From CAYJOG01 sp964371695 [NCBI: uncultured bacterium] (GTDB taxonomy: Bacteria; CAYJOG01): a stretch of DNA of 10,240 nucleotides. Under the pieces are notes generated by a model. That model did not search any database. It worked only from the letters and a program-made list of their open reading frames with translations, and had not been told where the DNA came from. The position numbers and the translations under genes are program-made. Below, piece after piece: positions 1-7,400 of the stretch (positions are counted from its first letter, which is position 1; each line of letters starts with the position of its first letter). The stretch lies in the NCBI GenBank assembly GCA_964371695.1, contig CAYJOG010000060.1, positions 1 to 10,240 on the forward strand. Reading direction: 5' to 3'.

Positions 1-84
1 GGCGTGCCCTGCCCAAAAAACGATCAAGCCCGCCAGCAACAACCTCTGGCGCAGCACAGAACAAGCGCGGCGTGTGGACCCCAT
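1..84 (-). CDS. N-terminus of an exported protein, cut by the window edge
   Basis: Reading leftwards from an ATG at 84 there are 28 open codons to the window edge. The peptide begins MGSTRRACSVLRQR and continues LLLAGLIVFWAGHA. This is a basic n-region followed by a hydrophobic core and a small-residue end, which is the layout of a type I signal peptide. No Shine-Dalgarno sequence precedes the ATG. A TACAAT hexamer (minus strand, 97-102), close to a -10 box, lies 12 nt upstream. The frame has no stop for some distance upstream, so the start is not proven. The mature protein is outside the window, so no function can be assigned. It is divergent from the tRNA gene on its right. A chance open frame in GC-rich DNA remains possible. 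Confidence 0.45.
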   Translation of the reverse strand, partial: MGSTRRACSVLRQRLLLAGLIVFWAGHA

Positions 85-153
85 ACCCAGGCGGAAATTG
101 TAGGGGGCAGAAAAGGAAAATAACGGGGGCCTGGCCATGGGGTGGCCGGTGGC

Positions 154-181
154 TTGACTCTGGGGTTTCCTCTGGCACACT
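154..181 (+). promoter_or_regulatory. Possible promoter of the tRNA-Ile gene
   Basis: TTGACT at 154-159 matches the -35 consensus at five of six positions. CACACT at 176-181 sits at the -10 place with a 16-nt spacer but matches TATAAT at only three positions. Initiation would fall just before the tRNA 5' end at 191. The -35 and the spacing are good and the -10 is poor. Confidence 0.35.
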
Positions 182-190
182 TGGGCCTGC

Positions 191-264
<74 letters not shown>

Positions 265-267
265 CCC

Positions 268-619
268 CGGATTCTTGGCTTAAGGCTGGTTGCAGCCCAA
301 ACAAGTGTTCTGGACTTTCTCGCCGTTTGAGGTTGCGCCTGCCCAATGCCTACATTTGGTTCGCCGGTTTCATCCGTGAAACCTTGCGAACAACACCGCA
401 CGGTAAAGACCAGCCCAAAAATATCTAAAGCCCAACCTTCCATTTGATTCTCAGTAATATTTCCCACCATCCCCAGCCGTTCTTTACCGGCGGCGGAAAC
501 GGCCATCCCTGGCCTCTGGCGATGGATGCTGCCAAAGGTTCCGGTTATCCATAAAACGCAACCCCTGCCCGGCTGCCGAGGCCAGGAAGGCCGAGGCACG
601 AAGGGCGAGGCACGAAGGG
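268..619. other. 352-bp segment between the two repeat copies; no convincing gene
   Basis: No credible coding region, RNA fold or integrase is seen. The minus strand stays open from about 695 through to 210, but that frame runs straight through the tRNA and ends in a peptide of the GRTRTSDLTLIRRAL type, which is simply the tRNA read backwards. It has no signal peptide or domain that I recognise. The base composition is more mixed than in the flanking genes, with AT-richer stretches near 415-465. The right end carries a short tandem repeat (593-620). The segment could be a minimal or decayed integrated element, or the scar of a larger deletion. Confidence 0.4.
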
Positions 620-620
620 C
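593..620. repeat. 14-bp tandem repeat, two perfect copies, abutting the right att-like repeat
   Basis: GAGGCACGAAGGGC occurs at 593-606 and again at 607-620. A degenerate 15-nt forerunner lies at 578-592, and a further GAG begins the att-like copy. The last C of the tandem is the first base of the 21-bp repeat. Confidence 0.75.
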
Positions 621-640
621 GAGTCCTCCCAGCCCCACCC
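620..640 (+). repeat. Right copy of the 21-bp tRNA 3'-end repeat (attR-like)
   Basis: This is an exact copy of 247-267, covering the T-loop end, the 3' half of the T stem, the acceptor 3' strand and the discriminator. There is no tRNA 5' half before it, so it is not a gene. It lies 12 bp beyond the stop codon of the minus-strand gene at 653. The arrangement of intact tRNA, spacer, then tRNA 3' fragment matches integration downstream of a tRNA. Confidence 0.6.
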
Positions 641-652
641 GCAGCCGTGGCG

Positions 653-1384
653 CTATTGGGTTTCCCTGACCGGTGGGGGCAGTTTCTCCAGCCATTCCAC
701 AATTTCATTGGCCAGCAGGCGGAATGGCGTGGCTTCGGCAGAGGCCTCGGTGGACATGTAAGGACTGGCATCCAGATTTTGGGCAACCTGCCCACAGGGG
801 CGATCTTTACAATACCCCTGAAAAAGCATTTCAGGGCTGGGCCTGTTGTATTGGCCAGTCATGGGGTCTCCCTGGAGGCTGATGGTTTCATCCCATTTCT
901 TTTTCTTGAGGATTCCGCCGGTTTTTACGTCAATCAGCAACAGATCGATGCCCATCTGAATCACGCCGCCATCTTTTGTGTTCATGAGTGCCCTGTGAAT
1001 TTCCCAGCCCAGAACAATATCCGCCCCATGGTTTTGGCCGCTTTTCTGCACGGCCTTGATGAAAACATCTGGCTTTTTGTAGGAGAACTTTTCGGATGGG
1101 AATTCTTTGCGGAAAGCCTGAGGATCCAGAGAAAGCGCATCGGCTTTGCCGGTCATGAAAACAACGTATCCCAGCGAGGCCAAGGCCATGTTGGAAAAAA
1201 ATTCGGCGGTGCCGAAAAATTTGTCCTTTTCCTGAAAGGCGGTGATTTTGGGGCGTGTGATCACCAGCCTGTGCGCCGGACTGCCGGGAAGGCTGGCCAC
1301 GGGCACCGCATCGGCGCGGCTGCACAGTCCCAACAACAACGCCGCCAGAAGAAAATGTTTTTGAAAACGACGCAAAGGTTTCAT
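653..1384 (-). CDS. Exported CsgG-like envelope protein, 243 aa
   Basis: Residues 1-26 are a typical type I signal peptide (KPLRR, a Leu/Ala core, cleavage near ADA-VP). The Cys at 21 is preceded by L-G-L and does not make a good lipobox. The mature part has a middle region (about 60-170) with the rhythm of CsgG/curli-assembly domains. A helix ends in 'GADIVLGWEI', then comes the strand pair 'GIDLLLIDVKTGGILKKKKWDE', similar to the '..vdv.TG.vvw..' strands of those families. Two cysteines (192, 197; CKDRPC) could form a disulfide. The start is supported by GGAGG nine nt upstream and by the ATGA overlap with the upstream gene, so the two are probably translationally coupled. The same strand pattern occurs in that neighbour, suggesting related folds working together in the periplasm or at the outer membrane. 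Family assignment is by pattern only; the substrate is unknown. Confidence 0.8.
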   Translation of the reverse strand: MKPLRRFQKHFLLAALLLGLCSRADAVPVASLPGSPAHRLVITRPKITAFQEKDKFFGTAEFFSNMALASLGYVVFMTGKADALSLDPQAFRKEFPSEKFSYKKPDVFIKAVQKSGQNHGADIVLGWEIHRALMNTKDGGVIQMGIDLLLIDVKTGGILKKKKWDETISLQGDPMTGQYNRPSPEMLFQGYCKDRPCGQVAQNLDASPYMSTEASAEATPFRLLANEIVEWLEKLPPPVRETQ

Positions 1385-2949
1385 TTCAAAAGCCCTCCGA
1401 AGTCCAGTGTCAGCCTGTCCGCCGCCTGATGTATCAACATGGCCTGATTCATCAGCGCCAGACGCAGGGGATCAACGGCTGTTTTAAGAAGATCCCTTTT
1501 CTTGTCTACCGTGATGTTGTAGAGGTTATAACGATCACCCAGCAGTTTGACGTTTTTGGCCACGGGGGTGGGGTCCACCGAGTAATCCAGCGGATGGCTC
1601 ATTTCGTGGTGCAGGGGATAGGTGGAATCCCACACCACCTGACCAGAGGCCACCTCCATCACCATGAAATGCACCGAAAAATCAAGGTAATACTTCCGCA
1701 CCAAATCCTGGGTACCCGCCAATAGGCCCAGTCCGCCCAGTTTGTCTTTCACCTTGCTCACGTTACTGAACAACAACACATCCCCCACCACGACAAAATC
1801 GGCGCTCAGTTCCTGGCCCACCTTTCTGGCCATGGCGAGGTCATAACGTTTTTCCACCGGTGCTTTTTGTCCCGGATTCTTGAACATTTTCGCCATGCGC
1901 CTGCCCGCCACCTTTTGCGTGACGGCGGGGTTGAGCACCTGCCAGGGCCAGTTGCGGGCGGCGATGATCTGCATCTGATAAGACAGACTGGCCTGTTGCG
2001 CCCGCACCTCGTCAGAGTCTTTGGGCGCAAGGCTGTGACCCAGCCCCAGCATGGCCACGCGGAGTTCTTCTTCACTTTTTTTGCCCAGTTTTTTGAGCAG
2101 GCCCGACGGCAATCCGGGCGCGGCGGGCCTGCCTGAGTCGGCCAAAGTGTCGGGGGGCGCGCCGGGAGGCCCCAGCCGGGTTTTGCCCACCGTCATGACC
2201 TGCATGACATGGCCCACTGCCAAATCAATCTTTTTCCCTTTCATCGCGCCACCCGCCAGAAAACCCGTGAGGTAGGCCCCGGCGGCTGCTTTGAGATACT
2301 GGTTTTTGGCCGACTGCGTGAAGTTGTGGGTGATGGGAATGGTGGCGCCGTTGATGGCTTTCACTGGCTCAAAACTCAGCTCCAGTCGGCCTGAGCGGCC
2401 ATAACCCTTGGCGGGCTGCACCGCCGAAACCGTGGCGGCAACAGCCGCGCCCTCTTTGATCACCACCGTCCCGCCCAGGCGCACGGCGTGTTTCAGCACA
2501 AAGGGCACCTTGTCGCCCTGGCGGCTGATCTGGCTGCCGATGCGCTGCCGCAGTTCCACCGCCAGAAAAACGCCTTCGGGCATCGCGGTGGGGAAAAACG
2601 ATTTCGCCCCCGCGCCCTCCGGGGCCTCATAGGCCGCCCACCATTCTTTTTCGGGCGAGAGTTCGGTGTTGTCGTGAAGATAGGGAATGGCGCTGGCGGA
2701 TTTGGGCTGTGTGGCGAGAACCGTCACGATGCCCACGGGTTTCTGTTTTTTGTTCAGCAGGTGCAGCACCATGCCCGGCTTAAGACCGTGATCCGCCCCC
2801 TTGCCCAGCAGCAGGCTGCCGTCTTTGTTGAAGCCCTCCACACTGGCCTTGAAAGGCCTGGCCATGGCCGGGCTGGTGCTGAGTCCAAAAAACGCCACCA
2901 GCAACACAGCCTTGAACAAACAAATCGTGCGAATATAAACAGGATGCAT
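1381..2949 (-). CDS. Exported FlgT/CsgG-like multidomain envelope protein, 522 aa
   Basis: The signal peptide is residues 1-30 (hydrophobic core, AMA-RP cleavage). Residues 33-75 read like the small beta domain at the end of FlgT ('SVEGFNKDGSLLLGKGADHGLKPGMVL'). Residues 145-206 resemble a domain of many envelope proteins that contains 'VVIKEGAAVAATVSAVQPA' and 'GRLELSFEPVKAINGATIPI'. A linker rich in Pro and Gly (258-290) follows. The C-terminal part, about 370-445, is CsgG-like, with 'ADFVVVGDVLLF' and 'DFSVHFMVMEVASGQVVWDS'. Such domains occur in outer-membrane-associated assembly proteins for curli and in flagellar accessory proteins; no flagellar gene is visible here. The start is fixed by an in-frame TAG four codons upstream of the ATG, and there is no Shine-Dalgarno sequence. 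The gene overlaps the downstream one by four nt. The precise role is unknown. Confidence 0.8.
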   Translation of the reverse strand: MHPVYIRTICLFKAVLLVAFFGLSTSPAMARPFKASVEGFNKDGSLLLGKGADHGLKPGMVLHLLNKKQKPVGIVTVLATQPKSASAIPYLHDNTELSPEKEWWAAYEAPEGAGAKSFFPTAMPEGVFLAVELRQRIGSQISRQGDKVPFVLKHAVRLGGTVVIKEGAAVAATVSAVQPAKGYGRSGRLELSFEPVKAINGATIPITHNFTQSAKNQYLKAAAGAYLTGFLAGGAMKGKKIDLAVGHVMQVMTVGKTRLGPPGAPPDTLADSGRPAAPGLPSGLLKKLGKKSEEELRVAMLGLGHSLAPKDSDEVRAQQASLSYQMQIIAARNWPWQVLNPAVTQKVAGRRMAKMFKNPGQKAPVEKRYDLAMARKVGQELSADFVVVGDVLLFSNVSKVKDKLGGLGLLAGTQDLVRKYYLDFSVHFMVMEVASGQVVWDSTYPLHHEMSHPLDYSVDPTPVAKNVKLLGDRYNLYNITVDKKRDLLKTAVDPLRLALMNQAMLIHQAADRLTLDFGGLLK

Positions 2950-2957
2950 TTGAGAAG

Positions 2958-2984
2958 ACTATGCCTGCCGACGCAGTGTTTCAA
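2958..2984 (-). promoter_or_regulatory. Possible promoter placed for a leaderless transcript
   Basis: On the minus strand TTGAAA (2979-2984) is followed after 15 nt by CATAGT (2958-2963), and the ATG comes eight nt later. Initiation would fall at or next to the start codon. The spacer is two nt shorter than ideal and the hexamers are imperfect. Confidence 0.25.
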
Positions 2985-3029
2985 CCGGGCGAAAGAAAGA
3001 TTTTGGGCGCAGGAAACTGGTGGTTCATT

Positions 3030-3046
3030 CGACTCAAAATGAGTCG
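3030..3046. repeat. Perfect 7-bp hairpin
   Basis: CGACTCA (3030-3036), loop AAA, TGAGTCG (3040-3046) form a perfect inverted repeat. It touches the next hairpin at base 3046. It has no T run, so a terminator role is unlikely. Confidence 0.6.
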
Positions 3047-3094
3047 CAGCGATGTCCCCATCGCTGCTGTCATAGTGCGGTGGGGACACCGCAC
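3046..3094. repeat. Two REP-like hairpins in inverted orientation
   Basis: The first palindrome is 3046-3067: 9-bp stem, loop TCCC on plus, GGGA on minus. The second is 3075-3094: 8-bp stem, loop GGGA on plus. Read on opposite strands, the two share GCGRTGGGGACAYCGC, with A/T in one and G/C in the other at the same stem pair, which is a compensatory change. They are therefore inverted copies of one structured element, as in REP/BIME units. The loop regions are also complementary, and 3053-3064 could pair with 3077-3088. The elements lie between comEA and the 522-aa gene. There is no U-tract, so they are not ordinary terminators. Confidence 0.7.
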
Positions 3095-3128
3095 CTACTC
3101 CTCATTTTTAAACGGCTGAACCACTGAC

Positions 3129-3776
3129 TCACCACACCACCTGATGGCGAAACCCCGCGAGTTTTTTGGGGCCGATACCCTCGACATCCAGCAATTGTTC
3201 GGCACTGCTGAAGCGCCCGTGGGCGCGGCGATAAGCCACGATGGCCTGGGCCAGTTTGGGGCCGATGCCATCCAGCTTTTCCAGTTGGGCCGCCGTGGCG
3301 GTGTTCAGGTTCACCGGGCCGGTGAGAACTTTTGGCCCGGCGGAGGCACGGGTGTTTTCAGGCGGGGCGGCCTGCCCTGTTGAGGCGTCTGATGCCGAAG
3401 AGGTTTGCGTTGGGGCTTCTCCCCGGAAGGGCACACGAAACTTCTGGCCATCGGCCAGCCAGGACGCAAGGTTCAGATCTGCCGTGAGCGCCACGGGCAA
3501 AACTCCCTCCGCCGCCGCGATGGCTTCATAAAGCCGCACCGGATGGCTGAAGGTGTAGACCCCCGGCGACTTCACCGCGCCGGTCAGGTTCACCGCCGTA
3601 ACCGGCGGCGGGTGAAGCGTGCCTTCTTCATCGGTCACGGGCAGGTGATCGGGCAGGGCCACCGGCGTGAGGGAGACCACCGGCGGCCCGGCGGGGCGGC
3701 GCAGCAGCGCCCCCATCAGCCCCAGGCCACCCACCAGCGCCACGGCCATCAGCACACCGGCCTTTTCACCATCCAT
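3129..3776 (-). CDS. comEA: ComEA-type DNA-uptake receptor, 215 aa
   Basis: ComEA binds double-stranded DNA at the outer face of the inner membrane and feeds the ComEC channel during natural transformation. One N-terminal hydrophobic segment (about 7-25) followed by Arg-Arg is a membrane anchor. Residues 61-116 form an SLBB/beta-grasp domain ('VNLTGAVKSPGVYTF', then 'ADGQKFRVP'). A Ser/Thr/Pro-rich linker (about 117-150) leads to the DNA-binding domain at 155-212. This holds 'VNLNTATAAQLEKLDGIGP' and two helix-hairpin-helix motifs, DGIGPKLAQAI and EGIGPKKLAG. Length and domain order fit the longer ComEA type; many Gram-negative ComEA proteins lack the SLBB part. No Shine-Dalgarno sequence is present; GATAAT lies six nt upstream of the ATG. 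It stands alone, separated from both neighbours by palindrome-bearing gaps, and no comEC is visible. A role in general DNA binding is possible, but the family call is firm. Confidence 0.92.
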   Translation of the reverse strand: MDGEKAGVLMAVALVGGLGLMGALLRRPAGPPVVSLTPVALPDHLPVTDEEGTLHPPPVTAVNLTGAVKSPGVYTFSHPVRLYEAIAAAEGVLPVALTADLNLASWLADGQKFRVPFRGEAPTQTSSASDASTGQAAPPENTRASAGPKVLTGPVNLNTATAAQLEKLDGIGPKLAQAIVAYRRAHGRFSSAEQLLDVEGIGPKKLAGFRHQVVW

Positions 3777-3782
3777 GGGCGT

Positions 3783-3788
3783 ATTATC
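3783..3788 (-). promoter_or_regulatory. -10-like hexamer just upstream of comEA
   Basis: GATAAT on the minus strand matches TATAAT at five positions and lies six nt before the comEA ATG, which would give an essentially leaderless mRNA. No good -35 box is seen at 16-18 nt; TTGCCT lies 20 nt upstream. Confidence 0.25.
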
Positions 3789-3841
3789 GCTGGTGGGGCA
3801 CTTTTGTGAGGCAACGGCCGTTTATGTTTAACCCCTCACCC

Positions 3842-3878
3842 GGCCTGCGGCCACCCTCTCCCCATAAAGGGGCGAGGG
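3842..3878. repeat. Intergenic palindromic element (GGCC hairpin plus C/G-run hairpin)
   Basis: GGCC-TGC-GGCC at 3842-3852 is followed by a 10-bp stem at 3854-3863 and 3869-3878 (one mismatch) closed by the loop ATAAA. The layout 'CCCTCACCC..GGCC..CCCTCTCCCC..GGGG.GAGGG' resembles dispersed intergenic repeats of many GC-rich genomes (from memory, not searched). Confidence 0.5.
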
Positions 3879-3971
3879 AATGATGTTTCCATTTTCTTGA
3901 AGCCGCCCTGGAAAGGAATTAAGAACCTGCCGCTTTTTCTAATGCTCCATCTGTTTTAAAAAAAGTGGTAG

Positions 3972-3996
3972 CGCAGGCTTCCAGCCTGCGTTTTTT
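3972..3996. terminator. Terminator-like hairpin with a T run, or a dispersed palindrome
   Basis: CGCAGGCT-TCC-AGCCTGCG is a perfect 8-bp stem followed at once by six T on the plus strand. On the minus strand, where the upstream operon is read, the stem is followed by CTACCAC and then seven T (3964-3958), a looser geometry. It lies 50-75 nt past the PEGA-lipoprotein stop, the expected place for an operon terminator. The plus strand has no gene to terminate. A second small hairpin, AGGCA-AGA-TGCCT, is at 4004-4016, and the pair may be a repeat family rather than a terminator. Confidence 0.5.
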
Positions 3997-4045
3997 GGAG
4001 CTAAGGCAAGATGCCTGAGCCACCGAATTTAAGCCAGATGAACCA

Positions 4046-4441
4046 CTAGGGCAACAAGCCGGGCACGTTAAGCCTGGGGGGTTTGCGGCGGGTGAAGACG
4101 GTTTTTTTGGCGAGGGTCTGGCCCGCCTGCACGTTCACTTTTTTGAATTCCTCGGCGTTGCCCCACTGGTAACCCGCACGGGCGATGACGATTTCGTGTT
4201 CACCGGCGTTGAGCGACAGCGTGGTGGTTCCCGCGGGCTGGGGTACGCCGTCTACATACACCTTCGCGCCGCTGGGCAGTCCCTCCAGCACCAACTGAGC
4301 GGTGCGGGCGGTGGTTTGAGAGCCTGCGCCGTTCTGGGGCGCGGCGGCCTGACCGCCCCCCCCGCCGCCACCGCCACAACCCGTGGCGGCCAGTGAGGCC
4401 ATCAGAGAAAGAGAAAGCAGAAATGCGCGTGTGTGTGTCAT
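4046..4441 (-). CDS. PEGA-domain lipoprotein with a poly-glycine linker, 131 aa
   Basis: Residues 1-21 are a lipoprotein signal peptide ending in L-A-A-T-G before Cys22, which would be lipidated. No Asp follows the Cys, so outer-membrane sorting is expected. The Cys is followed by eight glycines and a flexible Gln/Ala/Thr stretch up to about 46. Residues 48-115 are one PEGA domain: 'AQLVLEGLPSGAKVYVDGVPQ', then 'TTTLSLNAGEHEIVIARAGYQ' and a final strand. PEGA domains are small beta folds on surface or periplasmic proteins and are thought to bind other proteins or carbohydrate. AGGAGG lies nine nt upstream of the ATG. The gene begins 17 nt after the stop of the large FN3-like gene, so it is the last gene of that operon. 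It could anchor or present the larger surface proteins, but this rests on position alone. Confidence 0.85.
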   Translation of the reverse strand: MTHTRAFLLSLSLMASLAATGCGGGGGGGGQAAAPQNGAGSQTTARTAQLVLEGLPSGAKVYVDGVPQPAGTTTLSLNAGEHEIVIARAGYQWGNAEEFKKVNVQAGQTLAKKTVFTRRKPPRLNVPGLLP

Positions 4442-4458
4442 GTCAGAGGGCCTCCTGT

Positions 4459-7400
4459 TTATTGCGTCAGCACCAAGGTGCCTGGGCCGTTGCTGTAAAC
4501 GATGAAAGACTCGCCGGGCTGGAACAGCCGCGTGGCGGCGTCGGGGATTTCCACCGCGTCACCATCTGGCCCCAGCAGCCAGGGGGTGTCGTCCACCCAT
4601 TCCTGGGCCTGATTGAGCGGCACCACCGCACCACCGGGGGTTTTGAAACCGATGTTGCGGGCGTTGAAACCGATGGGGGCGCTGAGCATGTTCGAGACCA
4701 GATTCCAGCCCTCGGCCAGGGGCACTTCCACCGAGGCCGCCGCGCTCACGCGGGTGGGCACCGAGGCGCCGCTGCCACCCACCAGCAACACCGGCGTGGG
4801 ACCGGTGAGATCGCGGGTGAGGTCAACTTCCTGATAATCCCCGTTTTTATCCATGCGGTAACCCCGCAGGCCAGCCGCCTGCTGGGCGGTGAGGTTGCCC
4901 GCCAGAAACACCGCCGTAACCGGTGCGCTGAGTGTGCGCGTCACCGCCACCCCCGCGCCTTCGGCCCCCAGGCAGTTGGCGGACACGGTGAACGTGGTGA
5001 CGCCCGCAGGCACGGTGAGCGCGCCGTTTTGCGCCAGATTCTCACCCGCGCCGCCGCTCACGGGAACCAGATTGACCACGCAACCCGTCGGTGTGCGGCT
5101 GTTCCAGGTGAGGGTGGCGGGGGCGGGCGATTCGGCCCGCAGTGTCCACACCCCTGCACCAGCGGATTTTTCCACCGGCAGCACGGCATAATTCTTGCCG
5201 CCGTTTTGAAGCGTCAGGCTCACCTTGCCGCCGGGGCTGGCGGGCGGCTCGCTCACGGCCAGACGGGCCGCGGGCAGCGTCCCCTGGGTGAAGCCCAGGG
5301 TGTCGCCGTCGTCGAACTGGCCGCCGGATTCAAGGCGGAAACGTACTTTCAGCGCAAAGGCCACGTCGGTGTCCAATGCGGCGGCGGCGGTGCGCGGCGT
5401 GGTGTGTTCCCACACCAGCGTCACCGGCTGGGTGGCGTTGATGAAATAGCCTTTGCGGCGCTCCAGGTCACTGCCGGGATCTTTGCTGAGGTAGCCCCCC
5501 AAGCCATAACCAAAAAGGCGGCTTTCCACCAAGCCAGCGCTCACTGCGTCGGCAAAACTGAGTGTGGTTCCATTCGCGTCTTTCACCTTCAGGCTGTTCA
5601 GGGCGAGGTCCGCATCGCGGGGAGACCCCACCACGTTCCAGCCGGTTTTGAGGATTTTTTCGATGGGGCCAGTGGTGGCGGGCAACGCGCCGGACACCGC
5701 CAGGGTGAGATCATCATCAAAAGCGTAGACAAAAAAGCCTTCGCCCAGGGCCAGACCCGTGGGGGTGTAATAGTTTCCGAAATCATCCGCTGTTTTTTCG
5801 GGGTCGTAGCCGAAGAGGTTGTAGCGCCCATCACCCAGAGCCGTGACATCGGCGGTGGAGCCATCGATGGGCCACGTCACCAGATTCCAGAAGTTCTTGG
5901 TGAAGGTGAGGCCGAAGCTGTCCTGACCCGTGGGGTTGTCGGTGCCCCCCGTGCCCCCGCCGCCGCCGGTGGCGCTCACCGAGATGCCGTCGGTGCTGGC
6001 CACGCCGCTCTCTAGCCCCGCGCCGTTGATGGCTTTGACGTTGATAAAATAGGTGACGCCTTCCGCCAAAGGCAGGCCCGCTTCGGTGAAAAACGTGCCC
6101 ACGCCGGCGCTTGTCCAGGTTTTCACGTCGTCGGCCCCGGCGGTGGTGCCGATGGAAAACTCATAGCGGTTGATGCCGCTCTCGGCGTCGGTGGAGGGTT
6201 CCCAGAAAGCGCTGAGGCTGTCGGTGGAAAGCGTGGTGTCTCCTTCGTCCTGCAGCAGGGTGATGTCCGAGGGGGGCGTAGTGTCATTGGCAGCGGCGAG
6301 GTTCACGGTGATGCCGTCGGTGCTTTCCACCGGGCCTTCCAGCCCCGCACCGTTGATGGCCTTGATGTTGATGAAATATTCCGTGCCGTCGGTGAGCGTC
6401 AGCAGGTCGTCGCTGAGTGACGTGGTGGGCCCGGCGGTGGTCCAGTCCTTCACGTCCGTGTCGCCCGCCGTGGCGCCGATGGAATAGAGGTAAACCGTAA
6501 TGCCGCTGTCGTCGTCAAAGGCGGCGTCCCACGTGGCGGTGAGGGTGGTGGTGCTGGTGTTGATGAGCCCGCCATCCTGCAAGTTGGTGACCGCACTGGG
6601 GGACGTGGTGTCGCTGGCTCCGGCGGCGTTCACGGTGATACCGTCGGTGCTCACCACGCCGCTTTCCAGGTTCGCCCCGTTGATGGCCTTGACGTTGATG
6701 AAATAGTCCGTGGCGTCGGTGAGGGAAAGCTGGTCGTCTGTTAAAAACAGGGCGGTGCCCGCGCTGGTCCAGGTGCGCACGTCGTCCAGGCCCGCAGCGG
6801 TGCCGATGGAATACTGGTATTCCCTGATACCGCTTTCGTCATCGGTGGCGGCGTCCCACTGCGCGCCCAGGGAGGTGGTGCTCACGGTGGTTGCGCCTGC
6901 GTCCACCAAGCCGGTCACGTCGGTGGGGGGCGTGGTGTCGCTGGCGGCAGCGGTGTTCACCGCGATGCCGTCGGTGCTTTCCACGGGGCTTTCCAGCCCT
7001 GCGCCGTTGATGGCGATGATGTTGATGAAATAAGTGGAACCGTCAGTCAGCGTGAGGGTGGTGTCCGTGAAGGTGGTCGCGCCGCCAGTGCTGGTCCAGT
7101 CTTTCACGTCTGTGCCGCCTGCGGTTGTGCCGACAGAATAACTGTAATCCGCCACGCCGCTTTCGGCGTCAAGGGCTGGATCCCACGTGGCAGTGAGGGT
7201 GTCCAGGCTGGCGGTGAACTGTCCGCCGTCCTGCAGGTTGAACACACCGGTGGACGACGTGGTGTCGCTGGCCCCGGCGGTGTTCACGGTGATGCCGTCG
7301 GTGCTGGCCACGGGGGTTTCCAGTCCCGCAGCGTTCACACCTTTCACGTTGATGAAATAAGTAGTGGCGTCTGTGAGCGTGAGGGTGTTGTCCGTAAAAG

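Noticed and set aside
620-640. A second tRNA gene at 620-640
   Set aside because: Only the 3' portion is present; the upstream bases are a 14-bp tandem repeat, not D and anticodon arms.
647-1429. 260-codon plus-strand open frame
   Set aside because: It lies exactly antisense to the 243-aa gene, which has a signal peptide, a Shine-Dalgarno sequence and coupling. The plus-strand product has no recognisable features.
3053-3088. Alternative pairing between the two intergenic hairpins as a riboswitch
   Set aside because: The mutual complementarity follows automatically from their being inverted copies of one palindrome. There is no ligand-binding-like core or expression platform before the next gene.
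4393-6015. 540-codon plus-strand open frame
   Set aside because: It is antisense to the C-terminal half of the FN3 protein. The product is His/Arg/Gly-rich, typical of the antisense of GC-rich coding DNA.
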